A DNA stretch of 64,000 nt from Turnera subulata (GCA_028386065.3 JAKUCV010000237.1:86881-150880); one strand, 5' to 3'; shown: positions 19,455-32,144, counted from the first letter of the stretch. Translations and numbers: made by a program. Notes: a model not told the origin generated them from the letters alone.

Positions 19455-19826
19455 TCTTACCTCAATCAGCACTTTCCAAACTTCAGGTTCGGCATGAAAC
19501 ATCTTAGTGTTAGAATTCCAAGAAAAATCACTGGTGCCATGTTTGAAAATGTCACAGCATGGTTTAAACCTTTGCTTCGAATATTTCATTTGATTTTTCA
19601 CTTTACTTTTATCTAACGGCTTGTCCGGAAAGTGTTCCTACAACGTTTTCACAATGTTGTCGTATGTAGTTGTAGTGAAAGTTCCACCTACTCTATTTCC
19701 CAAACGATGTTCATAGAGAAACGCATCAACCAGTAAATCATCCATTATTGTTTTCCAGCTACACTGATTGTCCAATCCTCGTTGTGATGCATTTTTTACT
19801 CCATCCAATCTTTTTCTTTTCGTCAT
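19455..19826 (-). pseudogene. Second Harbinger copy: Myb/SANT-like ORF
   Basis: The ATG at 19826 opens MTKRKRLDGVKNASQRG, followed by CSWKTIMDDLLVDAFLYEH and GNRVGGTFTTTTYDNIV. This pattern (tryptophan, then a helix-rich segment) fits the Myb/SANT-like domain of PIF/Harbinger accessory proteins. A stop near 19638 is followed by more coding-like sequence with HGTSDFSWN and EPEVWKVL up to a possible splice donor near 19455. It lies downstream of the transposase on the same strand. Confidence 0.7.
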
Positions 19827-21058
19827 GACAAAACTACATTTATACATTAATTCAAATATTTTGTGAAAAAATACACGAGTAATAATATTAATATAAAAAT
19901 TATCGTAAAACTAATATGCCATTAAATCATTAATAACTAATTTGCAAACATGTCCAAAAACTTAAATTTTTGAAATAAATATCAATCCTTAAAAAAAAAT
20001 CACTCATTAAAATTTCTCCACATATCGTTTGATATAGAATTCCTCACAATCTTTCCGAAAATTGCATCATGGCCTTCATTAGCACTCTGATAATTTTCCT
20101 CTTGATCTCCATTTTGGCTGGTGAGTTCTTTGTCTACCTCAATAATAAGTGTCTCATTATTATCATTATCATCATCAAGTAGTTATGCAAAATGCAACAT
20201 ACTAATATATTTTTTGTTTGCATTTCTATGCAAAAATGTGGTTCTACAATATCTAGGATAGGAAATCGTTTCTTAAATACGCCAAATGCTCTCTCACTTG
20301 CATTGTGTAGAGATCCATACCGAAGGTTGAACAATTCAGATACATTTTGTGGTGGATTTCTTGAATATTCTTTCAAGTGATATCGTGTGCCTCTATATGG
20401 TGTGATTAATCCCTTCTTCAACTTGAAACCGGCATCAACAAGATAATATTTTCCTAAAAAAATATAGTTTTCATTAGATACAATAATTAAGATTAAGATC
20501 AATTTAATTATGTTTAATTTTAAAAAATTACCTTTAGGAATTTGGAAAGGATATTCTCGTGATAGAGCATTTTTAAAATTTTTGAATCAGGTGCTATTCC
20601 TTCCATCCAGCTAGAACATATATAAATTTTAAATCAAATGTGCCTGTTGCTAGCACATTTTGTGTTGGAAAATCTTTTCTACCACGATATCTAAGAGCAT
20701 CAATAGAGGTTACTTTAACACGAACATGTGTGCCATCAATAGCTCCAATACAATCATAGGGTTTATAAAAAAAAATTGTCAAAAAATAATTTCCTATAAT
20801 TTTTTTAAAAAACAACGAATTATTCCAAAGGTGGTTACCTTAAAATATGGATAAAATCGTGAAGAATGTTGAATTTGTGGAGGAATTAGTGATCCATCAG
20901 GTTGCTTAAGATATTGTTCCTCGAGTTCCAGTATAGCATTTAGCACGCTATGGAAGTGACGATGAACATTTTCTCCAGAACGATGCCAAAAAAATTGAAT
21001 TTCGTGATTGGTCACCTTATGTCCTAAAATGTAAAGACATTTTGACACTTGCTCTTCT

Positions 21059-22544
21059 TAGGGGTGAGCAATCGGTACGGTACGGTATACCGTACTGATT
21101 TTTGGGTCATACCGACGGTATCAAAGGGACCCTCATACCGACCTCCTACCGATCGGCTCATACCGAGCCAAAAACCAGGCAATGCCAACACAATACCGAT
21201 CGATTCGGTCGGTATACCGTAAATACCGAGCCGACTAGATACATAGAAAAAATAAGAACTGAAAGCAAGCAAATTTAATGGAAAAAAATTTTAATTTTAA
21301 TTCTAATTTTCCTTGTCAAACTAACGGATAACGAGTCTATCTTGCAACAATTAAAGATAAATATTGCCATAAATCAATATACAAATCATATCAATATGAA
21401 ATTATCAGTAACAATTAAAGCAAAAATCACACTAATTAAGCAACAATTAAAGCTAAATATTGCCATAAATCCATATACAAATCATATCAATATGAAATTA
21501 TCAGTGACACTTAAAGCAAAATCACACTAATTAAGCACTAATTAGCCAAATCGCACTAATTAAGCACCAATTAGCCAAATCGCACAAATTAAGCTAAATC
21601 AAAACAATTTAAATCCCACCAATTAAACCCAAATCCCACCAGTTAAACCCAAATCGCACCAATTAAAGGCAAATCTGCCATAAAAGAAATAAAAAAAATC
21701 CCACCTTCAATTTTGCCAACTAAAATTTGCCAAAAGAAATACCCAATTGAACCACCATAACCTAAAACAAACTGACGCCCAAACCGTTCTACTCCTCTGC
21801 CTTGAGGATTTATGCCTTCTCTCCCAGATCCATCACGAAAGCCATCTTCAAGACCGCCTCCACCTTGAAGTCACGCGCCGCCTCCATCATCGCCGACGAG
21901 GACGAGGAGGAAATGTTTTCTAACATGGTATATCTGTTTCTGGAGCAGCCCCCAATGCCTTTGTAGGTGCAGTAGCACTGGGTTCTAGGCCTGGGTTGTC
22001 AGACGCCTAGGCGGGTGTTGGCTCCAGGAAGGAGGCGGAGGTGCTCGAGCCGTGTGAGATGTGGAAAGGTGGTGGAGGAGGGGAAGGATGAGGCAGTGGT
22101 AACCGTTAACCCCTTCTTAACGGTTGGTGGCCGGGAATGTGGAGGAAAGGGAAGAGGAGAAAGGTGGGTATGTGCGTGCATGGTTGGTGGCAGGGTGAAG
22201 AAGAAAGGAAGGAAGGAAGTGATGAAGTCAGAGACAGAGGGAGAGAGTGTCGAGAGAGAGAGAGGAAAGAAATTAGGGATTAGGGTTTATTTTAGGTTGT
22301 GTGATTTGTAAATGTTGGGTCAATAGGTGGGTTGGTTAGGGTATTTATATGCCCGGGTCATTCCTCGGTATGAGTCGGTAACCGACATACCGACCGACAA
22401 GTACCTCCTTCCTCCTGACGTTTTTGCGGCACGGTTTGGAGCTGAGCCGACGAGTCATTTACGCCTTATTTTCCAACCGATACCGAGCCGAACCCGATCG
22501 GTATCGGGTTGGTTCAGTCGGCTCGGGATTTTTACTCTCCCCTA
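21059..22544. mobile_element. Non-autonomous hAT element
   Basis: The ends are TAGGGGTGAG and CTCTCCCCTA, imperfect inverted repeats. They are flanked by an 8-bp duplication GCTCTTCT (21051-21058 and 22545-22552), the hAT target length. Subterminal regions are packed with TACCG/CGGTA words on both sides (21070-21240 and 22370-22520). No transposase is present. The centre has tandem repeats and a GC-rich stretch (about 21830-22170). It is inserted in the Harbinger transposase gene; the copy at 25-130 shows the empty site. Confidence 0.9.
21345..21536. repeat. 96-bp tandem duplication inside the hAT element
   Basis: Two near-identical 96-bp units (21345-21440 and 21441-21536) begin CAACAATTAAAG. 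They are followed by degenerate units of about 29 bp based on CTAATTAAGCACCAATTAGC, continuing to about 21680. Confidence 0.85.
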
Positions 22545-22833
22545 GCTCTTCTACAGTGGCTCTTCTTGTTGGTTTAAGACCATCTTCTTTTACTAATATA
22601 GTATATAAATCTGCAAATGGTCTAACTCCCATCCGAATGATATCATAACATTTTTCATCACTAGCCATGCGGGACATCATTTCTTGTGTTGCTTTTGCTC
22701 TATCTACACTTAGTTGGTCTTTCATAAGTGTAGCTATGCACCTTCTTCGTGCAAACCAATAAAATATACTACAAATAACTTGTACAATTGTCATCTGATG
22801 TATATGTCGCAGTTTATTACCCTCATTAACCAT

Positions 22834-24440
22834 ATCAATAATTAAAATTAAATTAATAATTAGGAGTGAGAAATAAGTTAAATTATAACTAATTACAAAA
22901 ACAATATAAAAAAATATTAAATATATCTTACATATGTTAATGTGATGATTAAATTTTTATGTTAGAAAAAAAAGTAGACGGCAAATTATGGTGATGACCA
23001 TCACAATAATATTATACTATATTTTTTTTTAGAAGCTGATGGCTGCAATTCGACCTCACAAGTAAAATAATACTTTGCGATTGAATTAAATTCAATTTTT
23101 TTGTCCATTTAATTTCAATTTTCTAAACACTATGTTCTCTTATAATTTAAATAAAACCACTGTTTAAGTATGTTACTACTCCATAAGTTTTACACTACTA
23201 GTAGTATTTTTAATCACTCTCTTTTCTCTTGTTTAATCTCTTTTTTCTTATACTAGTATTATCATAATTTTTTTTAAAAAAATAAATTTGATTGAATGAA
23301 GGGTATAAATTGACCTGACAAGAAAATACTCACTTGATAAGAAAAATATTACTTTATCATGGCTACTACAGTACGACTAATCCGATGAATAGTTCTAGAA
23401 AACTTTGCAGGGTTTATACATCTAAATTATAAATAATCTAGCGTGGCATACATAATAATAATAAATTTAAAAAACATTGAAGAAATAAATTACAGAGATA
23501 CTAAAGCAATTTACACAATTTTAATATAACATGACATACTATAAGAAAGAAGAAAGGGATTTTAAGAAAGCTTACTTGTTGGGATAATTTCCACCGATCG
23601 AAGAAAAAATAAAAAATTTTTGGTGGAGAAGCATTATTGCGAGAGGTGAGTGTATAAGATACATATTTATATGGTGCAAGAAGATAGGTAGAGTTACTTA
23701 GCAAGAAAATAGGCAGGGTTAACAAAAAAAATAATACGATTATCTGTGTGCAAAAGAATTGATAACATTATTTTGTTGCTCGCAAAAACATTGGTAGGTT
23801 TCTAAGTTTTCATTATTTGCTAAAAAAACAAAAGAAATGTGAGGTTAAAATTGGAAAATAAATTTTAAATTCTTTTAACAATTCCCTTCCATTTCATTCC
23901 CTGCCGATTTGGTGGAGAGACATTTTAAGGGGATTGGATGTAAAAAAGTTAATCTCCATTCCCATTCCCCTCCAGTTAAATTGTCTATTCAAATAAAATT
24001 CCCCTCCCTTCCCCATCATTTCCTTCCCTTCCCATCATTCACCTCCTATCCAAACAAACTGTTAGTAAATTTGGATACCTTATCTTCACTTGTCCTTTAC
24101 ATTGCGTTTCGTTCATGGATTTGGACTTCTCCAATTGGACAGGGCTTAGCCCAATTATGTTTGAATTTTTTGCTTTTACCCCCTACTATTATTATGAATT
24201 GCAACGGATTTCTACAACCAATATATGAGAATACCTTCAAAATGGAAAATAACGATGCCAAAAGTGCGTTTGGGAGTACTCTGAGTTTTTTTGTCATTTG
24301 AGAATTGTTCTTAAAATTAAGGACATAAAATAAAATTTTTCAGATCAAAATATTTGAAAATTTGTTTGGATACTCTCTACTTCAAAATTATTCTAAAAGA
24401 ACCAAATTTATAGAAATTGTTTGGCAGAAATAAATTTAAA
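22834..24440. other. AT-rich DNA with a probable Harbinger terminus
   Basis: There is no supported gene. The pyrimidine-rich block at about 23880-24055 ends CCTATCCAAACAAACTG|TTA and is the likely right end of the second Harbinger copy. The sequence beyond 24060 is low-complexity and I do not recognise it. At about 24440-24640 there are two similar pieces reading CCCCxAAAAGGGACAAT whose origin is unclear. Confidence 0.45.
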
Positions 24441-24987
24441 AGGAATGGGCGGGTAATGCACTTACTGCTCGGACAGTCCACGTCAGCTGCAGGGCTGACC
24501 GAGACCCCAAAAAGGGACAATATAAGAGAGTATGGGTATATAAAAAGGAAAAAAATTAGTACAGACCCCCTAAAAGGGACAATTGAAATAGTACGAACCC
24601 CAAAATATGCATCTACCCTTTATTTATTTAATTTTTGGGTTGAAAATAAATATTAAGTCTGGGCCAATGAAATATGGATCCTCCAGTAAGTATCAACCCA
24701 TTTAAACACATGGCCTGCAGCTGATTTTAATTCTAATTTTTGTGGAAATTTAGGATTAAATATATATTTTGCCTATTTTGTATTTTTATGGTAATTTGAA
24801 TGGGAAAGAGGAATAATTTGATGTGTAGTTGATAAAAAGGAAAAGTACTAGAGCAGGATACAAGTTTAGGGTGTTTTCTAGGTCAGGAAATATTATAGAG
24901 GGCGTGGAAACCAACTAGGAATCGAATTGGAGGAGAAAAAGTCTAAAAAAAGGAAAAATCGCCCAGTCGGTGGCGGCCATGGCGACA

Positions 24988-25075
24988 TGACCGCCATGAC
25001 TGGCGGTCAAGTAGAGATGACCGCCACGCCGGGGCGGTCGCCCCGGCATGACCACCGGGGCTGTGGCGGCCAAGC
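24988..25075. promoter_or_regulatory. Palindrome cluster in U3 (TGACCGCCA type)
   Basis: TGACCGCCA and TGGCGGTCA (24988-24996 and 25001-25009) form a perfect 9-bp palindrome with loop TGAC. A further palindrome, CCGGGGCG-GT-CGCCCCGG, lies at about 25032-25049, and other GACCGCC/GGCGGTC half sites surround both. The position corresponds to the tract upstream of the TATA box in the Ogre-like LTR. Confidence 0.65.
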
Positions 25076-26108
25076 ATTCCAAAAGGTTCTTCTTTCCTCT
25101 GTTTCTCAATCCTAGCTCTTAACCGTCAGAGTTAGGGTTTCAATCTCGACCCTTAGATCAATAGGACGAATCCCAGTCCCCTTGAACGCTATTCTGCAAG
25201 TGCACGTAAAGTTGTAGCAATCAAGGTCGTCCTCTAGGACCAGGTTAAGTACTGATCGCTTAATAACTTGTGATCGTCTAGGCAAATAAAGATTGGATTT
25301 GAGTAGGAAATAAATAGCTGAAATAATAAAAGGTGGATTCTCAATATTCAAAAGATGTCTAGGACTTCGGGGGCTCACTTGCCTATTCTTGATGCTTCAC
25401 CTTAAAATCGTGCACAAATAGATCATGCAGCTAGCATGCATAAGCAGACTATGCAACCATAAATTGACCTAACTCTTGAATTTCCTAAGTTCATTGAAAG
25501 ATGAGTTGAATAATGCAGAATAAATAACCCACTCTCGTGGCGAGACTTAAACCCTACTTAGCTATCTCAACTTCGTGTTCACTAGCGAAGAAATAACTAA
25601 GGCATTAATGCACAGTCAACCTAAGCAAATATTCTTCACTAGAAGGTCATCCTTTCTCAAGGCAAGTTTCCAGTGTTCAACCTATGCAACTCCAGTAGTC
25701 AATTGATGCTGTCACTTAACAATCTTCTACCTAAATTTTATACTATCTAATGGCCAGTTAAATAGCATAATTAAGTGCCCTAGGATTGAATCAATGAACA
25801 ATAGGCAATCAGGAATTAAATGTAATTTATTAAAACATATGCATCAAAGAATAGACAAGCTACCTCCCTTAATTCCTAGACTTAATAAAATTAGTTCAAA
25901 ATGGTAAGAGAGAAGAAAATACTCATGAATTTCATTGCAGGCATTCGAATAAGAAGTTACAAGAATAGAACTTGAAGACAAACTTGAACTAAGCTACTAG
26001 CTAGAATTTTCTTCCTCTTCCTAGAAGAATAAATGAAGAGCTTCTCTTTAATTTGAGAGAGAATGAGAGAATGAGAGAGTGTGAGTGTGTCCTTTCCTCC
26101 TAGAATGC

Positions 26109-27743
26109 TGATAGCTTCCCGCAAGTATACGGGGTTATTGTAGTACCAAGGTCGTCTCACAGGGATCTTTGTTAAGTACTATTCAACTAAGCAACTTATG
26201 ATTATCTAGAGAAATAAATAATGTTAAGGACTGATGATTGAATTGGAAAATGAAAGCGAATAGAAACGATTAAAATTCAATAATATTAAATATCTAGGAC
26301 TTCGAAGAATTCCTTGCCAACATTTCCATGCAATTAAGCTGCACATAAGCAAACCATGTCCTGTCACCACATAGTTAGCCTATACAAAATCTATGAATTA
26401 AATCTAAAAATAAACTCTTTTAAAAGAAACAGTAAATCTAAGCTAGAACGATAACCTACTCTCGTAGTGCCGTAAAATCCCTTCCTAATTTACGTCCACC
26501 ATCCATTTTCCAGTGACGAGGTAAATTCAGAGCATTAAGAAATTTACCTACTAAATCTCCAATAAAAATCACGCCTCCCTCGAGGTCGGTAGCCCGGTTA
26601 ATGTTTTTCTATAGGCAAACGACGCTGTCACTTAACATTTCCCTATTATGGATTTATGCTAAACGATGGGCAGTCAATTAACATAGTGAAGTTTCATTAC
26701 CGGATTAAAAGAGAATAAATTCAGAAATAAAACTTTAACTAAATAAGCATGGAAACATTAACAAGTTCATCCCCTAATCCTAGACAAGAATTCTAGCAAG
26801 ACATAGCTTCAAAGAAAATAATAATTACTTGGAAATAATACATCATAATTAATTCAAGGGAAAACTTACAAGAAATTTGGAGCCAACCTTGAACCAAAAG
26901 AGACAAATCTCTAAGCTAAGAAACTTCCAAAAGCTACAGCCAATTAGGAATTACAAAGTAACAAAAGAAAGTACAAATCCTAAGCTACTTGTGTTTTTTG
27001 TCGATTTGAGTTGGATGTAGAACTTGATTCCTTCAGCTTTGATGTGGGGCCTTTATATAGTGAAGGGAGAGGAGTGTTGTGTGGCTGGAAATATAATCAA
27101 AGGAGACAAAAGAGGAGCTTGTGTGGCTCCCCCTTTTTGCGCCAAAAGAGTGGAAGTGGAGGCCGACTTCATGCGCCAAAATCAGCCAACAAATGAGCCA
27201 CCTTCCCACCATTTTTCCTCATGCAACGTGAGTGGACCTGATTTCATGCATGTGTGGCCACTTGTGTTTGGACTCATTCTTCCCTGGATGAGGCCTGTAA
27301 AAGCACATGAAATTGGATTTGATGGATGAGCTTCTCACGTGAACCATTCCTCCAAATTGGGCTTCTACATCCTTCTTCTTTTCTTCTTGACTATAGGCTT
27401 TGGGCCACTAGAGATTGGTCCACCATGATTTTTGGCTGCACCATGGAGGATTTTTGGCCCAAATTTTGGAGGATTTCACCTTGTCTTGCCACGTGTCCAC
27501 AGGATGCTCATGTTGAAACAGTTCACATGGGCAGCCTATGCTGGAACTGCACATCTTGTCCGAAAAATCCAATTTTTATTTCTAAATTCTATAAAAAAAG
27601 TTAAAACTTGAAGAAAAAGGAAATATAAAGATAAAAGGGAGAAAAACACTAAAAACAAAATGGATTAATAAAATAAATAAATATTTTGCAAGCTAAAAAC
27701 GTTGAAAGAACCCGTGAAATGAGTGCAAAATGCGTACTCATCA
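26109..27743 (-). repeat. 3' LTR of the Athila-like element
   Basis: 1635 bp, nearly identical to 32151-33782. On the minus strand the adjacent polypurine tract AAGTTTGGGGTGGTG (27744-27758) marks it as the 3' LTR. The TTTATATAG at about 27051 in plus view is not the sense-strand promoter. Confidence 0.92.
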
Positions 27744-29360
27744 CCACCCCAAACTTAGAATTTTGCTTGTCCGCAAACAATTATCGTGAAAAATCGGGAT
27801 AAAAACATCTTACCCATTGGAATCAACGGAACCCAATCAACCAAAGTTACATGCAAAGTCTCTAATTATCAAGAAGGAAGCCTCGGTATCCAACCTGCAA
27901 GAATCGTGAGAAAAGGTGCCAAGATGGTCCGAATATGCACTTTGTTAGGCAATTAATCCCATTGATTCTAATTCACAACTTCCCACTTTGTTTGCTAATA
28001 ATAATGAATTTGGCATTTACAAAAACAAAAATATGGTCAAATATACAGATTCACTTCCCGGTCTCCACTAATGACAAGGATAGATTTACAGGGATCAAAA
28101 GGTCTTTATTCGGGTTGAAATGAGGCTTAGGTTATGTTTAAGAAAGAAAGGGATAAAGGAATTCAAAAGATGCAAATGCCCAAAAGGAGAATCTTACCGT
28201 AACATAGCCAAGCAAGGGGTCTTCGGAATGGTTCGAAAGAACATTGTGCGCGCCATGGAGAGTTTTTTTTTTTTGCCTTCTTTCTTTTCTTTTTTTTTGC
28301 GAGATACATCAATTCTGTGCATCATTTCTTTTTCTTTTATTTTTTTTTGTGAAGTATCTCTCTTTTTTTAAAAAAAAAAGCAAAGGCAAATGATCTCTCC
28401 AACATCGACACAGGCTGCTTGTGTTGTGCATGTGTGTAGATGAACCGCCACTTTTCTTGATGTTAGGCATATGTTAACGAAAGATGAATTCGAGAAAATG
28501 CACATGGGTGGATATCTATGAAAAATATGGTGATAGTGATAGGTTCAAAGGGTATAAGTGGTGAATGTCGGTTTACAAACGAAAAATGGCTATCAGCAAA
28601 AAAGGCTCGAAGAGGTTTACGAAGGTAAATTTATATACATGGGTAGGCTGTGTGGTTTGTGTGGGCTGCGAAAGAATGCCTTAATCCTATCCCTGAAAAA
28701 TAATCCTTGTAATAATTTCGCTTTGATCGGGTTGTGAACCTGTTCTAAGACCCAAAAGATTTATGCCAAATGTGTTCAAACAAAAACAAGCAAAGCGAAG
28801 AGGTTAGAAACGAATTGAAACCAATCGGAAAAGTTTACCAACAAGCATAACTCGGCCATTTGGGAACTCATCCTCAATGTTCATGCAAGCAGATACGAGA
28901 CTCGATCGTGGAAACTCGGAGGAATCCCTGTACTTGTGTCGAATTTGGCCCAATTAAGCCCAACGGGTTCATCTGTAACTTGCAAAAATTTATTCAAACA
29001 AAAGAAAAAACAAAAAATAAACTGAAAAAAAATTACTTATTATCATGCTAAGAAAGCTAAAAAGAAATAAAAGGCCGCAGCCACTATGTTGAAAGTATAG
29101 CCACCCCAAACTTAAAACTTGCAGTGTCCTCACTGCATAAAAATAGGCTAGAAAGTCCAAAAAACAAAGCAGGGGCAGCAATCATATTTAGCAAAAAATG
29201 AGCTTGCGGACCAAAATTTTTAAAAGAAAATAAGTTGAAACAGCAAAAGAACTAAAGGAACCTGAACTTGCTGCTTTTATTTGCGGAAAAAAGGGAAAGA
29301 ATCGTGGGTTGCCTCCCACACAACGCTTCTTTAATGTCTTGTAGCTGGACTCGGAGCTCT
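27744..29360 (-). other. 3' untranslated region of the Athila-like element
   Basis: There is no gene here. The polypurine tract AAGTTTGGGGTGGTG (minus strand) abuts the LTR at 27744-27758. A second copy of the same motif is at about 29100-29114. A T-rich tract lies at about 28263-28380. Near 29310 the minus strand reads GTGTGGGAGGCAACCC, a motif commonly found just after pol in Athila-like elements. Confidence 0.7.
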
Positions 29361-30071
29361 TCATGCTGAAGGTGATTCGGGGAATAGTTTCACTACCTCT
29401 TGTCCGGTAGGCTCTCCAGGATGATAAAGCTTGGGTAACAAGACTCGGTTTCCAATTTTGAGGTCTTGTTTTTGGACGCTACTCTCGCACCAGTGTTTGG
29501 TTCCTTTTCTGCTAGCTTCATGAGCATAAACTAAGGGATTAATCCCGATAAGATCATCGGTGGAATACACAATCGTCTTCTTGTGTCGTCCATTATCTTT
29601 CAACAACTTATCTTCCTCTCCCTCAGTAAAACTCACATTTATATCACTTGGATGTGTGGATTTTGTTCCCAGTAATGCATATTGGAGCTCAAGAGGTAAA
29701 GGTTTCATTTTAACCTTCGGAGCATTTTCTTCTGTCATGACTTCTAGCGTATTATCTAACTTCTCAATTCTCATGTCTTCTTCGTCAGACGCCAGAGATA
29801 AGATCTCAAGCTGGCGTGCATAATCTGCTATCTCAGGATTTGGGTCTCGAATACCTTTACTAAGAGCGATACACGCCAACAGTGGATCTGCCCAGCCTGC
29901 CTGTGCAAAGTTTTCATCAACTGCTATCTCTTGTATGTCAACTCGGTAGCACGAATCGTCCGGCACTCTTTTGCGAAATACTTCATCAACAGCGAAGCAA
30001 ATCTTTTCAGAGCCGACTTGTAGCAAGAGCTTCCAGCCCTTGACATCAATGATGGCACCAACAGTTGCCAA
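29361..30071 (-). pseudogene. Protease C-terminus fused to RT start and integrase tail
   Basis: The frame begins FLATVGAIIDVKGWKLLLQ, the region after the protease core, and continues through an acidic linker to LELQYALLG and LLKDNGRHKKTIVYSTDDLIG. The latter is the start of Athila-type RT. At about 29530 it passes directly into a segment ending KQDLKIGNRVLLPKL, which resembles the integrase C-terminus (KIGDRVLL type). About 3 kb of RT, RNase H and integrase is therefore missing. The stop at 29361 follows ...FPESPSA. It cannot support autonomous transposition. Confidence 0.75.
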
Positions 30072-31047
30072 AAAGGGTCATCCTAGGATGATGGGTACGT
30101 GGTGATCTACTTCCATGTCGAGAACCACGAAATCAACTGGGACGAAGAAGTTCCTAATTTTTTATAGGAACGTCTTCCAAAATTCCCACTGGATACTTGA
30201 CAGACCTATCTGCTAGGTGAAGTGATATAGCAGTAGGTTTGAGATCCCTTAGGTTGAGTTGTTTACTGATCGACAAAGGGATAACACTAACACTTGCACC
30301 TAGATCGCAAAGTGCTCTTTACCTTCCCTATGTCGCAGGGGATAGTGAATGTTCCGGGATCTAGAAGCTTGTTTTGAATGATCGCACTACACTCCCCCGT
30401 CAAGGCCACTGTCCCGTAGTCAATCAATTTCTTCTTATTGGACAAGAGGTCCTTTAAGAATTTAGCGTATGCGGGCATTTGGGACACGGCCTCGATGAAC
30501 AGAATGTTAATGTAAAGCTTCTTCATGATCTCCAAGAAGCGTCCAAACTTCTTATCATGAACCAGTGGGTTGAGCCTTTGAGGGAAAGGAATAGGCGGAA
30601 CGTAAGCCTTAACTTCATCTTTCTTTTCCTTCCCCTTGTCGGCCTGCACAGCCTGCCCATGCTCCGCAGGCTTGTCTTTTTGCATGGCCTGGCCATGCTC
30701 TACTTCATTTACCGGGGCTAGAGGTGGTTATCGCTCTTCGTATTGAGTACCACTCCTCAGAGTGATTGCATTGCATTGAGCATTAGAGTTGACCTCCGGT
30801 TTGCCCGGTAATCTGCCTGGATTGCCCTGACTAGGGCCAGCTTATGCTATCTGACATTCAAGATTGTTAATTTTGTTAGAAAGCCCTTTCACGACCTGCC
30901 GTTGTTCTTCTATAAATGACTTGAGTAACGACTGCAAGTCATCTTTAGGAGCTGGCTGATACGCCTATTGGTATGTCTGTGTAGGTTGTTTCGGAGGTTA
31001 TTCGGGAGGACCCCTTCCGGTTTGATTTTGGTTGGTCTGTTGAGGAT
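30072..31047 (-). pseudogene. gag C-terminus and aspartic protease of the Athila-like element
   Basis: The minus strand shows NAQCNAITLRSGTQYE, AYVPPIPFPQRLNP and KFLKDLLSNKKKLID, typical of the Athila gag-protease junction. A one-base shift then leads into the active site ALCDLGASVSVIPLS (about 30270-30320), so the catalytic motif is D-L-G-A. Further frameshifts occur near 30160. A TGA at about 30077-30079 replaces the Arg of the ILG-R-PFLA motif, a CGA-to-TGA change. It acts in polyprotein cleavage when intact. Confidence 0.8.
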
Positions 31048-31995
31048 TCAAAGAGAAATTAGGATGGTCCCTCCAACTTGGGTTGTAAGTGTTTGAGTAA
31101 GGGTCCTTTTGGACTCTTTGATAACTTGCTCTTGGCATGCTTGCTCATAACCTCCCTCTGCTGGACACTCCTTATAACCTCCTTCACACCTAGCATAAGA
31201 ATGAGACTGTCCTTTCCCATTCATCTTCAAGATGGCATCCAACTTGACGTTCATCAGGCTCATAGCATCAAGTTCAAGAATGCCGACAATTTTTCTGCCA
31301 AGTATCTCGGCTGGCCATTCAAATTTTTGCTGGTGATGTGCTCGAACAGGTCGTACATATCCTCAGCGTCTTTAGCTAAAGCAACTCCTCCAGCTGCAGC
31401 ATCAACACGTGCACGTAAGGACTCACACAAGCCTGCATAAAATTTTTCCACAATCAGCCAGTCAGGAAGGCCATACTGTGGGCATCTTCTTAGTGCATCT
31501 TTAAACCTTTCCCACGCATCGTAGAACGATTCATTGGACTTCTGTTTGAACTCCATAATGTTGTTCCTTAATATCATGGCTTTGCTGGGCGGGAAAAATT
31601 TCTTCAAGAATGCCTGTGATAAGGCAGCCCATATGTCAAACGTCCCAGGAGCTTGTGCAGTCAACCACGCCTTCGCCTTGTCCTTGAGTGACAAAGGAAA
31701 AAAGGCGCAGCTTGATAGCATCCTCGGAGGCTCCATTCACCTTGATTGTATCGCAGATTTCCAAGAAATCTTGCAAATGTTGATTTGGGTCTTTAATGGA
31801 GGAACCCACGAAAGGCTCATTTTGGACCATCTTGATTAGGGCTGGCTTTAGCTCAAAGTTATTTGCTTGCACAGCTGGGCGTACCACGCTGGACTGTACA
31901 AAGGTTGCATTGGGGACGGAGAAATCCCAGACTGGCCTGTATCGAGGCCCGTATCGGACTACCACGTCCCCCTCGTTGTTGTTATGTCCTGCCAT
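31048..31995 (-). pseudogene. gag of the Athila-like element
   Basis: The ATG at 31995 starts MAGHNNNEGDVVV. The Gag core follows: FVGSSIKDPNQHLQDFLEIC, then, after a frameshift near 31690, LSLKDKAKAWL, FLKKFFPPSKAMILRNNI and FYDAWERFKDALRRCPQYGL. This is the retrotrans_gag domain of Athila-type elements. A second shift near 31262 leads into a Gln/Thr-rich tail. Gag would form the particle that packages the RNA. Confidence 0.87.
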
Positions 31996-32126
31996 CTTTC
32001 CTTCAGTAAGACTTAAAGAAACCTGAAGAAAAAACAGAAGAAAAACTACCCAAACGGGTGAAAAAGAAAAAGAAAAATAAAAATCTAGATTAACCTAATC
32101 ACAGAGTTAAATAATATTAACGCCGA

Positions 32127-32144
32127 TCCCTGGCAACGGCGCCA
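32127..32144 (-). other. Primer-binding site of the Athila-like element
   Basis: The minus strand reads TGGCGCCGTTGCCAGGGA, six bases inside the 5' LTR. This site is typical of Athila-type and related plant elements and is usually assigned to tRNA-Asp. It proves the minus-strand orientation. Confidence 0.85.

Larger units (their letters stand above)
20134..22833 (-). pseudogene. Second Harbinger copy: DDE transposase, split by hAT
   Basis: The ATG at 22833 starts the N-terminal part (helical, with KDQLSVDRAKATQEMM and RMGVRPFADLYTI). The coding sequence is cut by the hAT element at 22544-21059 and resumes at 21050 with the DNA-binding region NHEIQFFWHRSGENVHRHFH. The catalytic core follows: DCIGAIDGTHVRVKV (first Asp, about 20705-20752), YYLVDAGFKLKKGLITPYRG (second Asp, about 20385-20445), and NASERAFGVFKKRFPIL (Glu, about 20250-20300). 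These are DDE_Tnp_4 signatures. Introns interrupt it near 20830 and 20515. Frameshifts, for example near 20600, suggest it is decayed. Confidence 0.85.

Noticed and set aside
27011..27604. Plus-strand frames in the Athila-like LTR
   Set aside because: They recur in both LTRs, are antisense to the element and have no domain; they are shadows of LTR sequence.
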